DNA of 64,000 nt, from positions 1 through 64,000 of the forward strand of contig JANWWJ010000021.1 of assembly GCA_025056305.1 (NCBI GenBank), given 5' to 3'. The position numbers and the translations under genes were made by a program. How positions within the stretch are numbered: position 1 is the stretch's first letter; every line of letters starts with the position of its first letter. Below the pieces are notes generated by a model. That model saw nothing but the letters and a program-made list of their open reading frames with translations, ran no database searches and had not been told where the DNA came from. Shown piece after piece: positions 26,633-35,982 of this stretch. Source of the DNA: Chitinophagales bacterium. GTDB lineage: Bacteria > Bacteroidota > Bacteroidia > Chitinophagales > UBA10324.

Positions 26633-28780
26633 ATGCGTATATTTCTTTTGGGTGGCTTGGCGTTAGCCATCTGTTTCCCTCTGCAAGGGCAGTTCATTTA
26701 CATTTCTCCCGTTCCCGGTTCGAAGTATCACAACAAAGAAGCCACGATCATTCTGAAGACAGGAGACTCCATGGATGTAACCTCTCTGTCGCCGCATTTG
26801 GTGCACATTGTGGGCTCAAAAAGCGGGGTACACGATTGTCGTGTGGTTCTGGGCGATGATGGGAAAACCATTGTGATTTATCCGATCCCCGAGTTTGCGG
26901 GCGCCGAACGCGTGGAAGTAACCATAGCCGATGGCTTTCGCAAACGCAACGGCACGGTGGTAAAAGGAACTTCTTTTTATTTCGAAACGCATCGTGACTG
27001 GACGCCGGAAGAGCAGGCGGCCATCCGCAAGGCCTTAGAAGAAAACCGGCGACAGATATACGGATTACCCGGAACGGCCGATGAGCAGGCTGTTGCTTCA
27101 ACGAGAAATGTCTGTTATCAGATAGCCAAACCGGAAATTCTTGCCAACACGCCAAATGCATGGGACGGGCATATCTTTTATTATAATTTTCGTACAACTA
27201 ATCCGCTGTGCTTTGCCCGCGCCATCATCGAAAACGACGGCGATACTTTGTTTTTCCGTGCCAACAACAATGAAGGGGTAGGGTTCAGCATCGCTTCAAA
27301 CGGTTACCTCATCTACCACCATGATGTGGATGTGAACTGGCGTATGGCCGACTCCAGTTACAACGAGATCGCCTCCTTTCAGTTGGGCAATGGCTATCAG
27401 GCCGATGAACATGATTTTGACATTTTTCCCAACGGCCGCCGTTTGATGATGGCTTACGACCTGCAGCCGGGCATTGACCTCAGTGCGCTGGCACCGGGAA
27501 AAGATTCCATGAACGTAATCGGACTCATCGTTCAAGAACTAGATGCCAACAACAATGTTTTGTTTGAATGGCGCAGTTGGGACCATCTTGAGTTTGACGA
27601 CGCCATGTTCTGGATTCAGAACAGTTTGATGAATTTGCCAAATGGCGGGACGTACGACTGGATTCACGGAAATTCGGTAAAATACTTTGAAGACACCGCC
27701 ATCTTGGTATGTTGTCGGCATACAAGTTCCATTATGAAAATAAGTTTGAATACAGGAAAAATCATCTGGGAATTCGGTGGCGAAAACAATGACTGGACCA
27801 TTCTCAATGATCCGGATGCTTTTAATGCACCGGATGGAAAGACTTATTATTTCAGCGGTCAGCACGATGCCCACTTTTTGCCTAATGGAAACTTGCTGAT
27901 GTTTAACAACGACAATAACCTGCTACCTACGCAATCGGGTGCCAAAGAGTATCAGATGAACCAAAGCACGATGACAGCCACGTTGGTATGGCGCTACGTT
28001 CATCCGCCTTACAATGGGGTCAACATGATCTCCAATGCCATGGGCAATGCCCAACGCTTGCCTAATGGCAACACGTTTATCAACTGGGGGCTTATAGCCA
28101 ATGTTTCCCAGCAATTTCCCAAAATGACGGAAGTAGATGCTGCCGGCAATATCGTCTGGGAATTTCGCTGGGATGTGGACACCATTAACTACTGCACATA
28201 CCGCGGCCGAAAATACCAATGGCACCGGTGTAATCTCATCCCGGCCGGTAGCCTGATGACCGACAGCGCCACGGCATTCTCAGCCAAGCTGAGCTGGCAA
28301 GGACATTCCAAAATCTCTTCTTACACGCTGCGCTACCGCCCTTGTGGCAGCACTGTTTGGACGACAGTTACGCTAACCACTACCAGCTATGAACTAACTA
28401 ATCTGTCGCCCAACACCTGTTATGAATGGCAGGTCCAAGCTTATTGCTCCATTTACAATGAATACGCCCCGTGGAGTGCGTTACAGCAATTCAGTACGCT
28501 TTTTGTAACTGCCCCGGAAAAACCACATGGATTCATTCAGGCGCTTTACTGCACGCCGAACCCAGCCTCGGAGCATACATCACTTCACTTGCTGTTAAAT
28601 GCCCCAACCAGGACAATCTGTAACGTCATTGACGCCACAGGTCGATTGATTTGGCAACAAGCATTGGAGGCAGCAGCTGGTTTAACCACCATGCCGTTGG
28701 TGCTTCCGTCGGCCGGCGTGTTTTTGATTCAGGTACAAACAGCACACGATTGGCGGGTGACCACCGTCGTACGGCAGTAG
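26633..28780 (+). CDS. Arylsulfotransferase (ASST)-family T9SS cargo, copy 1
   Basis: A 715-residue protein. I chose the ATG giving MRIFLLGGLALAICFPLQGQ, a signal peptide; an in-frame ATG at 26588 and longer frames add non-leader residues. A short Ig-like N-terminal domain (YISPVPGSKYH, IVGSKSGVHDCRV) precedes a beta-propeller with ASST family marks: DEHDFDIFPNGRR, IHGNSVKYF, FGGENNDW, QHDAHFLPNGNLLMFNND and NAQRLPNGNTFINWG. The fibronectin domain (about 555-625) and degenerate T9SS tail (CTPNPASEHTSL, LPSAGVFLIQVQT) complete it. Family enzymes move sulfate between phenolic compounds through a histidine; activity here is inference. A paralogue follows directly. Confidence 0.82.
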   Translation: MRIFLLGGLALAICFPLQGQFIYISPVPGSKYHNKEATIILKTGDSMDVTSLSPHLVHIVGSKSGVHDCRVVLGDDGKTIVIYPIPEFAGAERVEVTIADGFRKRNGTVVKGTSFYFETHRDWTPEEQAAIRKALEENRRQIYGLPGTADEQAVASTRNVCYQIAKPEILANTPNAWDGHIFYYNFRTTNPLCFARAIIENDGDTLFFRANNNEGVGFSIASNGYLIYHHDVDVNWRMADSSYNEIASFQLGNGYQADEHDFDIFPNGRRLMMAYDLQPGIDLSALAPGKDSMNVIGLIVQELDANNNVLFEWRSWDHLEFDDAMFWIQNSLMNLPNGGTYDWIHGNSVKYFEDTAILVCCRHTSSIMKISLNTGKIIWEFGGENNDWTILNDPDAFNAPDGKTYYFSGQHDAHFLPNGNLLMFNNDNNLLPTQSGAKEYQMNQSTMTATLVWRYVHPPYNGVNMISNAMGNAQRLPNGNTFINWGLIANVSQQFPKMTEVDAAGNIVWEFRWDVDTINYCTYRGRKYQWHRCNLIPAGSLMTDSATAFSAKLSWQGHSKISSYTLRYRPCGSTVWTTVTLTTTSYELTNLSPNTCYEWQVQAYCSIYNEYAPWSALQQFSTLFVTAPEKPHGFIQALYCTPNPASEHTSLHLLLNAPTRTICNVIDATGRLIWQQALEAAAGLTTMPLVLPSAGVFLIQVQTAHDWRVTTVVRQ

Positions 28781-28823
28781 TGCGGCTTGCCACTTCTACC
28801 CTACAGATGTGACGATTGTGTTG

Positions 28824-28851
28824 AAAAATACCTTAAGAAAGGTATTTTTTT
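28824..28851 (+). terminator. Rho-independent terminator between the two ASST genes
   Basis: Stem AAAAATACCTT/AAGGTATTTTT (11 bp) with loop AAGA, running into T residues. It lies in the 118-bp gap and suggests that the second ASST gene has its own promoter or is expressed less. Confidence 0.75.
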
Positions 28852-28898
28852 AATAAATCCATTGTGCTTTCTTCAACTCAAAACCAGACAGCTTTTTT

Positions 28899-31013
28899 AT
28901 GAAAAGGCACATCGTCGTGTCGTGGGTAGCCGTTCTGTATGGGTGCCTTTCGGCCCATGCACAATTTGTTTACCTCTATCCGAAGCCGGGCACCCGGTTT
29001 CACCAACCCAAGACCAATATCATCCTTCGCCATAGTGCGCAGCTCGACGAAGCGTCATTGCAGCAGCCCAATTGGCTGGTGATAACCGGCAGCAAAAGCG
29101 GAACACATGAATGGCGTGCCCGCCTGTCGGACGATCGACGCACCGTTACCATCCGAACCACCTCCCCTTTCCGCTATGACGAACAAATAACGGTCGAGGT
29201 CAAGTCACGCTTACGTACGGTTCAGGGCACAAAAATCCACGGTGTGCGTTTCGAATTTTTCACTCGGCCACAACCTTTACCGGAACAAGAAGAACAATAC
29301 CGTCAGAGCCAGAAGTTGCTTTATGCGAATCCCGACTACTATAATGCGCCACTTCAAGAGGGTATGCCAGAAATTTCGGCAAAGAAGAGTTTGCCTTTGG
29401 ATTCTTTGGCCGACTACACCATAGCCCAGTATGGCCCCACGGCTCCTGGTTATGTGTTTTTTAATGCCAAGAACCAATACTTCGAGAACAATACCAACAG
29501 TTGTATTACCATGATCACCAACGACGGCAAGCCCAGATGGCTGCGTGATTTGGGTATTAATGGCCAAGATTTCAAGATCAACCACAGCGGTTACCTGACA
29601 TATTTCGACTACAACCGCAACCTGTGGGTGGTGCTCGACTCCAACTTAAAAATGATCGATTCGCTGCAATGTAAAAACGGTTACGAGGAATATACCAACG
29701 CTCACGACATCCAATGGTACCCTGACAATCATGTTTTGCTAATGGCCTATGATAAGCAAACGATTGATATGAGTCAGATTGTGCCCGGTGGTCATCCGCA
29801 AGCCACCGTTAAAGGATTTATTCTTCAAGAGTTGGATGCTGATCGAGAAGTGGTGTTTGAATGGAGAAGTTGGGATCATTTCAACATCACCGATGCGGTC
29901 TCCACCGTCATTCTTACCAATGCAGTGGTGGACTACTGCCACGGCAATTCCATAGAGCGGGACACGGATGGAAACATCATTTTATCATTCCGGCATCTGA
30001 GCGAAATCACTAAAATCAGCCGGGAAACCGGAGAAATCATCTGGCGGATGGGTGGTGAAAACAATCAATTCACTTTTTTCAACGACACCAGTAATCCCCC
30101 ATTTTCCTATCAGCATGATGCGCGGCGAACGCCCAAAGGAACCTTGCTGCTTTACAACAATGCCAACTATATGAATCCGCAGCGCAGCAATGTGAAAGAA
30201 TACGTGTTGGACGAACAGAACAAGACGGCTACGTTGGTTTGGTATTACGAACATCCCGATGTCAACGGTCAAATCGTGTTTGGCCGTGCCAGCGGCAACG
30301 CTCAGCGCCTGCCCAACGGCAACACCCTGATCAACTGGGGCAACTTGCCTCTGCTGTCTTCTGGTTTGCCCAATTTTACCGAAGTTGATTCTGCAGGGAA
30401 TATATTGTGGGAACTCTCATTTGACATTCCCTCATGGGTATCGTACCGAGCATTTCGCTTTGAATGGGATCCCTGCTCCCGTGTCACCTATCATACCATG
30501 GAAGCAATAGTGAAATTCAATAATACGACTTTAACGTGGGAAAAAGCCCTTGGGGCCCGCAGCTATGAGCTTCAGTATCGGCCGTTAGGCTCTTCCACGT
30601 GGACCTCGCAATACGTGACGCAGGCCAAGGTGAAGTTATCCAACTTAGACCCCAGCACTACGTATGAATGGCGGGTTAAGACCATCTGCGGCAATAATCC
30701 GTATCGCGAATCCGGATACACCGACATCGCCACCTTTACGACCATGGCTCGTCTGGGTGCAAACGAACAAGCACCTGTGTTCAGCATTTATCCGAATCCG
30801 GCCAAACACCTACTGAATTGGACGTTGCATCAGGAGCCGCAACAACCCTACCTGATTCGAATCAGCGACATGTACGGAAAAACTATTTTGGAACGAGAGT
30901 TTCAGCCGGGCGATCCTCAACACTTGCGCCTCAGTGAGTTGGTTGCCGGCACGTATTTGGTTTATCTCATCAGCGAAGGTGTCATCACCCATACGCCGCT
31001 GGTCATTGAATAA
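28899..31013 (+). CDS. Arylsulfotransferase (ASST)-family T9SS cargo, copy 2
   Basis: A 704-residue paralogue of the preceding gene with the same architecture: signal peptide MKRHIVVSWVAVLYGCLSAHAQ, Ig-like domain (YLYPKPGTRFH, ITGSKSGTHEWRA), ASST propeller (NAHDIQWYPDNH, CHGNSIERD, MGGENNQF, QHDARRTPKGTLLLYNN, NAQRLPNGNTLINWG), fibronectin domain (YELQYRPLGSSTWTS, TTYEWRVKTIC) and a clean T9SS type A sorting domain (FSIYPNPAKHLLNW, LVAGTYLVYLISEG). Divergence from copy 1 is substantial, so the duplication is not recent. Substrates are unknown. The stop is 2 bp from the stop of the convergent EamA gene. Confidence 0.85.
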   Translation: MKRHIVVSWVAVLYGCLSAHAQFVYLYPKPGTRFHQPKTNIILRHSAQLDEASLQQPNWLVITGSKSGTHEWRARLSDDRRTVTIRTTSPFRYDEQITVEVKSRLRTVQGTKIHGVRFEFFTRPQPLPEQEEQYRQSQKLLYANPDYYNAPLQEGMPEISAKKSLPLDSLADYTIAQYGPTAPGYVFFNAKNQYFENNTNSCITMITNDGKPRWLRDLGINGQDFKINHSGYLTYFDYNRNLWVVLDSNLKMIDSLQCKNGYEEYTNAHDIQWYPDNHVLLMAYDKQTIDMSQIVPGGHPQATVKGFILQELDADREVVFEWRSWDHFNITDAVSTVILTNAVVDYCHGNSIERDTDGNIILSFRHLSEITKISRETGEIIWRMGGENNQFTFFNDTSNPPFSYQHDARRTPKGTLLLYNNANYMNPQRSNVKEYVLDEQNKTATLVWYYEHPDVNGQIVFGRASGNAQRLPNGNTLINWGNLPLLSSGLPNFTEVDSAGNILWELSFDIPSWVSYRAFRFEWDPCSRVTYHTMEAIVKFNNTTLTWEKALGARSYELQYRPLGSSTWTSQYVTQAKVKLSNLDPSTTYEWRVKTICGNNPYRESGYTDIATFTTMARLGANEQAPVFSIYPNPAKHLLNWTLHQEPQQPYLIRISDMYGKTILEREFQPGDPQHLRLSELVAGTYLVYLISEGVITHTPLVIE

Positions 31014-31015
31014 CA

Positions 31016-31909
31016 TCAGGTAGGAGCTACAGATGCCGATTGTTTTAGGCGTATCCAACGATACCAACCATAGGCCATAACCGATACCAAGACCAAGGAC
31101 ATACCCACATAAAATCCCGGACCCAGTTGCCGGTGTTCGCGATAAATGAGCATGGCCAACAGAATACCATACACCGGTTCCAGGTTTAAAGAAAGGTTGG
31201 CCGTAAATGCTGATACGTGCTTCAACGACTTAATGGCCAAATTGAACGGCACTACGGTACAAAACACCACAAACAACAACAATAACAACCCGTCGGTTTG
31301 TGACGGCCAAAGCCAGGGGCTTTCCATATAATCCAAATACACCGGCAACAGGAGCGAGAGAAACAGAAAGCCACTGCCAATTTCGTAGGCAGTAATGTGC
31401 TCACTGTCCTGCTGATTTGCCATTCGCTTGTTCAGAATAGTAAACAAAGACCCTAAAAATGCCGAAATAAGCCCCAAGGCGATACCCAGGCGTGCCGAGG
31501 CAGTAAACTGAAAAATCAGCAGCATGCCGAAGAGTGCCAGCACAGCCAAGGCTACTTGAACCCATTCCAACGGCCGGCGCAGCAGCAGCGGCTCAAGCAG
31601 GCTGGAAAACACAGCAACAAAAGCCAGACAACTCATCGCCACCGAAATGTTTCCGTGCTTGATGGAGGCATAAAAAAACAGCCAATGCAGGGTAAGGACC
31701 ACGCCGATGCCCACCAGGTGAAGTGTCGTGATCCAACCCAGCCATCTCAGCCTGCGTGTTAAACGGAGCACGAGAAGCCAAATCAAAGCGGTCAGGCCCA
31801 TGCGGTACCAAACCAGCATGCCTTCGTTTAGCGAAATGGCTTTACCAAAAATGCCTGTAAAGCCCCACAGGAAAATCGAAAAGTGCAAATACAGCTGGGC
31901 GCGGAGCAT
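31016..31909 (-). CDS. EamA/DMT-family transporter
   Basis: A 297-residue inner-membrane protein with about ten hydrophobic segments arranged as two EamA repeats. Marks include SIFLWGFTGIFGKAIS at the N-terminus, RMGLTALIWLLVL, and in the second repeat SLNLEPVYGILLAMLIYRE. The drug/metabolite transporter superfamily exports amino acids, nucleosides or other metabolites; no substrate can be assigned. It is not in an operon with its neighbours. Confidence 0.88.
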   Translation of the reverse strand: MLRAQLYLHFSIFLWGFTGIFGKAISLNEGMLVWYRMGLTALIWLLVLRLTRRLRWLGWITTLHLVGIGVVLTLHWLFFYASIKHGNISVAMSCLAFVAVFSSLLEPLLLRRPLEWVQVALAVLALFGMLLIFQFTASARLGIALGLISAFLGSLFTILNKRMANQQDSEHITAYEIGSGFLFLSLLLPVYLDYMESPWLWPSQTDGLLLLLFVVFCTVVPFNLAIKSLKHVSAFTANLSLNLEPVYGILLAMLIYREHRQLGPGFYVGMSLVLVSVMAYGWYRWIRLKQSASVAPT

Positions 31910-31934
31910 GCGCCTACGAAGGTAACGTCGTGAA

Positions 31935-33401
31935 TTACTTGCTGACAGCCAGAGGCAAGTTTACTGCCTGCTGCAAAGTGCGAACTGTCATGATATATAA
32001 GCCCGGAGGAACATTGGATAAGTCAAAATCAAACAACTGTGGCTGACCATCAAGCGCGAGCGGCAGATCGAAAACCGTTTTCCCAGAAAGCGACATCAAT
32101 TGCACGCGTGCGGTTTGTTCTTCGGCCACCATCCGAAGCATCAACCGTTCTTTTGCCGGATTTGGGAAAACGGCAGCCGTGATCGGTCCTTTACACGGAA
32201 CGCGGATCACTGAACTGTAGTTGGCTGTTTGGTCTAAATCTACCTGTCGAAGGCGATAGTAATAATTCCCTGCCGGCAAGTTGGCATCGCGGTAGGTGTA
32301 TCGCTGCGGCTGCGAAGTCGTCCCTGCCCCTTGTATCCTAGCGATCGTTTCAAAGTTTTTGCCATCATCCGAACGTTCCACTTCAAAGTGGCTGTTGTTG
32401 AGTTCGGAGGCTGTATGCCATACCAATTGCACCGTTCCATTGGAACAATAGCCGTCAAAATATTGCAATTCTACAGGAAGAGGCGTACAATTCACCGTCA
32501 GCTTTACGGTGTCGGTAACGGTCAAGCAGTTATATGTTCCCGTCAAGACATAGGTCATAGGACCTGGGGGATTGGCCGTAGGGGTCAAACAATTAGCACA
32601 GCTCAATCCTGTAGTGGGTGACCAACTTATGGATTGAAAATTTGATGATGCTTGCAAGGTAACTGGTGTGCCGGGGCAGAAGGTAAGGTCGTTGCCGGCC
32701 GAATGCCACAGTTCACAAAAATATTGATTGTTGTTCGCCTTACCTGTGGCCGCCGTCAGACCGGAGTAAACGATGGGATTGCCTGCAAATAGCCAATTAA
32801 CGAGATCTACATTCAGCGACTGAATGAGATTGCAATCAAAGTAAACCTGCAAGAGCATGGTAACTGGATCCCAGGTTACCTGCACCAGGTGGTAATTGTT
32901 ATCTTCCACATTTACTCCCGGACCGGCCGTAGGAACGGCGAAGGCGAGTGTCCATGAGGGGATACCACCGGCATTAATTTGACAATGATCATCAACTATG
33001 TCGTTATACAACCATGAGCCATTATTATATGTGTCAAATTCGATTATTAAAGAAGGAGCTATAGAATCGTTCCCATAGCTTGCAGACGCGTAGCCCATAT
33101 CGGCACCCTGAAAGCCAATGGCCGCATAACCCAAGGGATCTTGATGGAAGACGATAGCGATGCCATCGGCACCTTGGTCTTTACTTCCAAAATTGAGCAG
33201 ATAGTACAGCGAGAATGGCTCAGTAAGGTTAAGCAACTGATCTTTCCAAGCCGAACCACGCTGTCCGTCCTTGCTGATGGTTAGCTGATAACATCCGTTA
33301 CCTATGCTGGTGGCATAGTTCAAGTGCCATACAGACTGCGCAAAGACTTTTCCCGCCTCAAGAGCCAGCCACCCCAAAAGCAGGAAGCTCCAGCCACGCA
33401 T
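31935..33401 (-). CDS. L-type lectin-domain T9SS cargo protein
   Basis: A 488-residue protein starting at the ATG that gives MRGWSFLLLGWLALEAGKVFAQ (signal peptide). The longer open frame upstream is excluded because the promoter box at 33411-33418 lies within it. The N-terminal 230 or so residues fit a legume/L-type lectin jelly roll (GADGIAIVFHQD, SLIIEFDTYNN), a carbohydrate-binding fold. A short domain with FCPGTPVTLQASS follows, then ELQYFDGYC, TASELNNSHFEVERSDDG and YYRLRQVDLD, and a T9SS type A sorting domain (VFPNPAKERLML, VPPGLYIMTVRT). It probably binds glycans at the cell surface. Confidence 0.85.
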   Translation of the reverse strand: MRGWSFLLLGWLALEAGKVFAQSVWHLNYATSIGNGCYQLTISKDGQRGSAWKDQLLNLTEPFSLYYLLNFGSKDQGADGIAIVFHQDPLGYAAIGFQGADMGYASASYGNDSIAPSLIIEFDTYNNGSWLYNDIVDDHCQINAGGIPSWTLAFAVPTAGPGVNVEDNNYHLVQVTWDPVTMLLQVYFDCNLIQSLNVDLVNWLFAGNPIVYSGLTAATGKANNNQYFCELWHSAGNDLTFCPGTPVTLQASSNFQSISWSPTTGLSCANCLTPTANPPGPMTYVLTGTYNCLTVTDTVKLTVNCTPLPVELQYFDGYCSNGTVQLVWHTASELNNSHFEVERSDDGKNFETIARIQGAGTTSQPQRYTYRDANLPAGNYYYRLRQVDLDQTANYSSVIRVPCKGPITAAVFPNPAKERLMLRMVAEEQTARVQLMSLSGKTVFDLPLALDGQPQLFDFDLSNVPPGLYIMTVRTLQQAVNLPLAVSK

Positions 33402-33410
33402 ATGATGATC

Positions 33411-33418
33411 CAAATTTA
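33411..33418 (-). promoter_or_regulatory. TAnnTTTG promoter element for lectin gene
   Basis: The - strand reads TAAATTTG, 9 nt upstream of the chosen ATG. Confidence 0.5.
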
Positions 33419-33495
33419 TCAAAAAGTCAGGTGCGGCAGCGTCGCAGCAGGGCATGGCCTCCACAACCTTTTGCAGAGAAACTTAATGCCACCGC

Positions 33496-33503
33496 TATCT
33501 TTG
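33496..33503 (+). promoter_or_regulatory. TAnnTTTG promoter element for uppP-truB-ribF
   Basis: Reads TATCTTTG, 10 nt upstream of the uppP ATG. A TTTG at 33470-33473 lies 22 bp further upstream, close to the expected -33 position. Confidence 0.65.
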
Positions 33504-33513
33504 GCGGCCATCG

Positions 33514-34314
33514 ATGACATTCTGGCAAGCAGTTATTTTGGCCATTGTTGAAGGCATTACCGAATATCTGCCCATTTCTTCCACAGGCCATATGGTCATT
33601 ACCAATGCCCTGCTGGGTATTCAGCGTGAGCCGTTTGCCAAAGCGTACATTATCATCATTCAGTTTGGCGCCATCTTAAGTGTGGTTGTCCTGTATTGGA
33701 AACGGTTTCTGAATTTTTCTAATATAAAATCGGCATTTGATTTTTATGCCAAGTTGTTGGTGGCCGTTGTGCCGGCTGCAGTAGTAGGCATTCTGCTGAA
33801 CAGTTACATTGATCGGTTGCTGGGAAGCCCTAAAATGGTTGCCTATGCTTTAGTTGTTGGCGGTATCTTTTTTCTTTTTGTCGATAAGATCTTTAAGCAG
33901 CAACAAGGTCCGGATCGTCCCATCACCTGGACCATGGCTTTAGGAATCGGTATGTTTCAAACCCTGGCCTTATTTCCGGGGGTGTCGCGCGCAGCTGCCG
34001 TGATCATTGGCGGACTGGCCCATGGTCTGAACCGAAAGCAGGCTGCTGAGTTTTCCTTTTTTCTGGCTGTGCCAACCCTTTTTGCTGCCAGTGTGTTCGA
34101 TCTGCGCGATAACCTGCACCTGATTACTGCGGATCATGCACTGCTTTTGTTGGTTGGAATGGGCATCTCGTTCGTGGTAGCCATGTTGGCTATAAAAGCA
34201 TTTATCGGTTACCTAGCGCGCCATGGCCTGATGGTTTTTGGATGGTACCGCATAGCCCTTGGCGGCACCATCTTGGTCCTGAAAAAATTGGGCATAAGCC
34301 TAACGGTGGTATGA
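33514..34314 (+). CDS. uppP: Undecaprenyl-diphosphate phosphatase
   Basis: A 266-residue polytopic membrane enzyme of the BacA/UppP family that recycles undecaprenyl pyrophosphate to the carrier phosphate for peptidoglycan and glycan export. Both family motifs are present: EGITEYLPISSTGHM (residues 13-27) and FPGVSRAAAVI, a variant of the usual PGxSRSxxT. It is the first gene of an overlapping set: its TGA overlaps the truB ATG as ATGA. Confidence 0.95.
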   Translation: MTFWQAVILAIVEGITEYLPISSTGHMVITNALLGIQREPFAKAYIIIIQFGAILSVVVLYWKRFLNFSNIKSAFDFYAKLLVAVVPAAVVGILLNSYIDRLLGSPKMVAYALVVGGIFFLFVDKIFKQQQGPDRPITWTMALGIGMFQTLALFPGVSRAAAVIIGGLAHGLNRKQAAEFSFFLAVPTLFAASVFDLRDNLHLITADHALLLLVGMGISFVVAMLAIKAFIGYLARHGLMVFGWYRIALGGTILVLKKLGISLTVV

Positions 34315-35003
34315 TGTATTCAGATTTTAACAATACACTTTTGCTGATTGACAAGCCGGTAGGCTGGACTTCTTTTGATGTAGTGAACAAAGTCAGGAAG
34401 CTATTGAAAACCAAGGTAGGACATGCAGGCACATTAGATCCGCTTGCCTCAGGTTTGCTCCTGGTTTGCACCGGTAGCTTTTGCAAGCAAGTGGGACTGC
34501 TTCAGGGATGGGAAAAAGAATATACGGGCACACTGGTTTTAGGCAGCATTACCGACTCGTACGACTTGGAAACACCCCCACAGCCTTTTGGTCCTTATGA
34601 ACATTTAACGGTAGATCAAATTCGTGAAGCTGCTCGTCACTTTCTTGGGGTGCATCAACAACTGCCCCCGAAGTATTCCGCAAAGTATCATGAAGGCAAA
34701 CGATATTACCAGTTGGCACGTGCGGGCCTACCGGTGGTCCAAAAGCCCCAAAAGGTTGAGCTTAAGGAAGTTTCTGTAGGGGACGTCCAACTTCCTGAAG
34801 TCAAATTTCAGTTGGTAAGCAGCAAAGGCTTTTATGTACGTTCCTGGGTCCATGATTTGGGTCAGCGGCTGGGCTGTGGCGCCTATCTGAAAGAGTTGCG
34901 ACGCGTGCGGGTGGGTCCTTATCATGTTGCACAGGCCTGGCAGCTATCCGATTTTGTGAACTTTGTGCAGGATCGATTGCATGATCGTCCACTACTATCC
35001 TGA
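34311..35003 (+). CDS. truB: tRNA pseudouridine(55) synthase
   Basis: A 230-residue enzyme that makes pseudouridine 55 in the T-loop of tRNAs. The catalytic aspartate is D43 in HAGTLDPLASG; other marks are LLIDKPVGWTSFDVV and GFYVRSWVHDLG. It is shorter than proteobacterial TruB because it lacks a long C-terminal PUA region. The start at 34311 is fixed by the ATGA overlap with uppP; a second in-frame ATG follows directly. The end overlaps ribF by 23 bp. Confidence 0.95.
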   Translation: MMYSDFNNTLLLIDKPVGWTSFDVVNKVRKLLKTKVGHAGTLDPLASGLLLVCTGSFCKQVGLLQGWEKEYTGTLVLGSITDSYDLETPPQPFGPYEHLTVDQIREAARHFLGVHQQLPPKYSAKYHEGKRYYQLARAGLPVVQKPQKVELKEVSVGDVQLPEVKFQLVSSKGFYVRSWVHDLGQRLGCGAYLKELRRVRVGPYHVAQAWQLSDFVNFVQDRLHDRPLLS

Positions 35004-35934
35004 ACAGGTGCCTGAAGTGCACGGATGCGTGCTGACCGTTGGCACTTTCGACGGGGTGCATGTAGGCCATCGCCGCCTCATTGAACAGGTAGTGCTACAA
35101 GCCCGAAGACGACACACCTCGGCTGTGCTGCTCACCTTCGATCCTCATCCGCGCCAAGTCATCCGAAGCGAACAACGCCCGATAAAATTGCTTACCACCA
35201 CCGATGAAAAAATTCAGTTATTAAAGCCCCTAGGTATAGATCATGTTGTGGTGGTACGTTTCACTGAAGCATTTTCCCAACTGTCTGCTTTGGCTTTTGT
35301 CAGGGACGTGTTGGCAAAAAACTTCGCGCCGGCAGCTGTAGTCATCGGTTACAACCATCAATTCGGACGTCACCGCGACGGCAATATTGAGTTGCTGCGA
35401 AAACTATCAGTTCAGTTTTCTTTTGAAGTCATTGAAATAGAGCGCCAGCTCGTTGGGGATGTGGAAGCTAGTTCCACGCGTATTCGATTGGCTTTGCAAG
35501 AGGGCGACGTCCGATATGCGGCCCAGCTGTTGGGCTATCCGTATTTTCTTACCGGAACCGTCGTTGCCGGCCGCCAACTGGGGCGACAATTAGGATTTCC
35601 CACGGCCAACTTGCAGCCTTCTTCGGCCGACAAGCTCATTCCTGCCGACGGCGTTTACGGCGTTCGCGTGCACATCGACGAGCAGCCCCGATGTTTTGCA
35701 GGCTTGACGGCTATAGGCATGCGGCCAACCGTGCAGGGACGTGAGCGTACTATAGAAACATATTTATTGGATTTTAATGAAACAGAAGAGCTTTATGGGG
35801 TCCGGCTTCGCATAGAGTTTCTGCATTTCCTGCGTCCGGAACGAGCTTTTCCATCCCTGGATGAATTGGTCGCGGCCATGAAAGCCGATGAGCAGTTAGC
35901 TCGTCAATTGCCCGATCTTTTCGTTACCACTTGA
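34981..35934 (+). CDS. ribF: Bifunctional riboflavin kinase/FAD synthetase
   Basis: A 317-residue enzyme converting riboflavin to FMN and FAD. The N-terminal FAD synthetase (nucleotidyltransferase) domain has TVGTFDGVHVGHRRL and a GYNHQFGRHRDGN stretch; the C-terminal flavokinase domain has GRQLGRQLGFPTANL and LDFNETEELYG. The ATG at 34981 (MIVHYYPEQ) is inside the end of truB and is preferred to an in-frame codon upstream. Third gene of the uppP-truB-ribF operon. Confidence 0.95.
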   Translation: MIVHYYPEQVPEVHGCVLTVGTFDGVHVGHRRLIEQVVLQARRRHTSAVLLTFDPHPRQVIRSEQRPIKLLTTTDEKIQLLKPLGIDHVVVVRFTEAFSQLSALAFVRDVLAKNFAPAAVVIGYNHQFGRHRDGNIELLRKLSVQFSFEVIEIERQLVGDVEASSTRIRLALQEGDVRYAAQLLGYPYFLTGTVVAGRQLGRQLGFPTANLQPSSADKLIPADGVYGVRVHIDEQPRCFAGLTAIGMRPTVQGRERTIETYLLDFNETEELYGVRLRIEFLHFLRPERAFPSLDELVAAMKADEQLARQLPDLFVTT

Positions 35935-35982
35935 CCATAGGCACCATCAGCGCACCTTGAACCGTTTGGCAGGTAGAGGTAA

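Noticed and set aside
26613..26638. TTAACATAA, identical to the XerD arm of the E. coli dif site, near the skew change.
   Set aside because: With a 6-bp spacer the other arm (TTGGCATGCGT) does not resemble a XerC site. A 9-mer match has roughly an even chance of occurring in a window this size.
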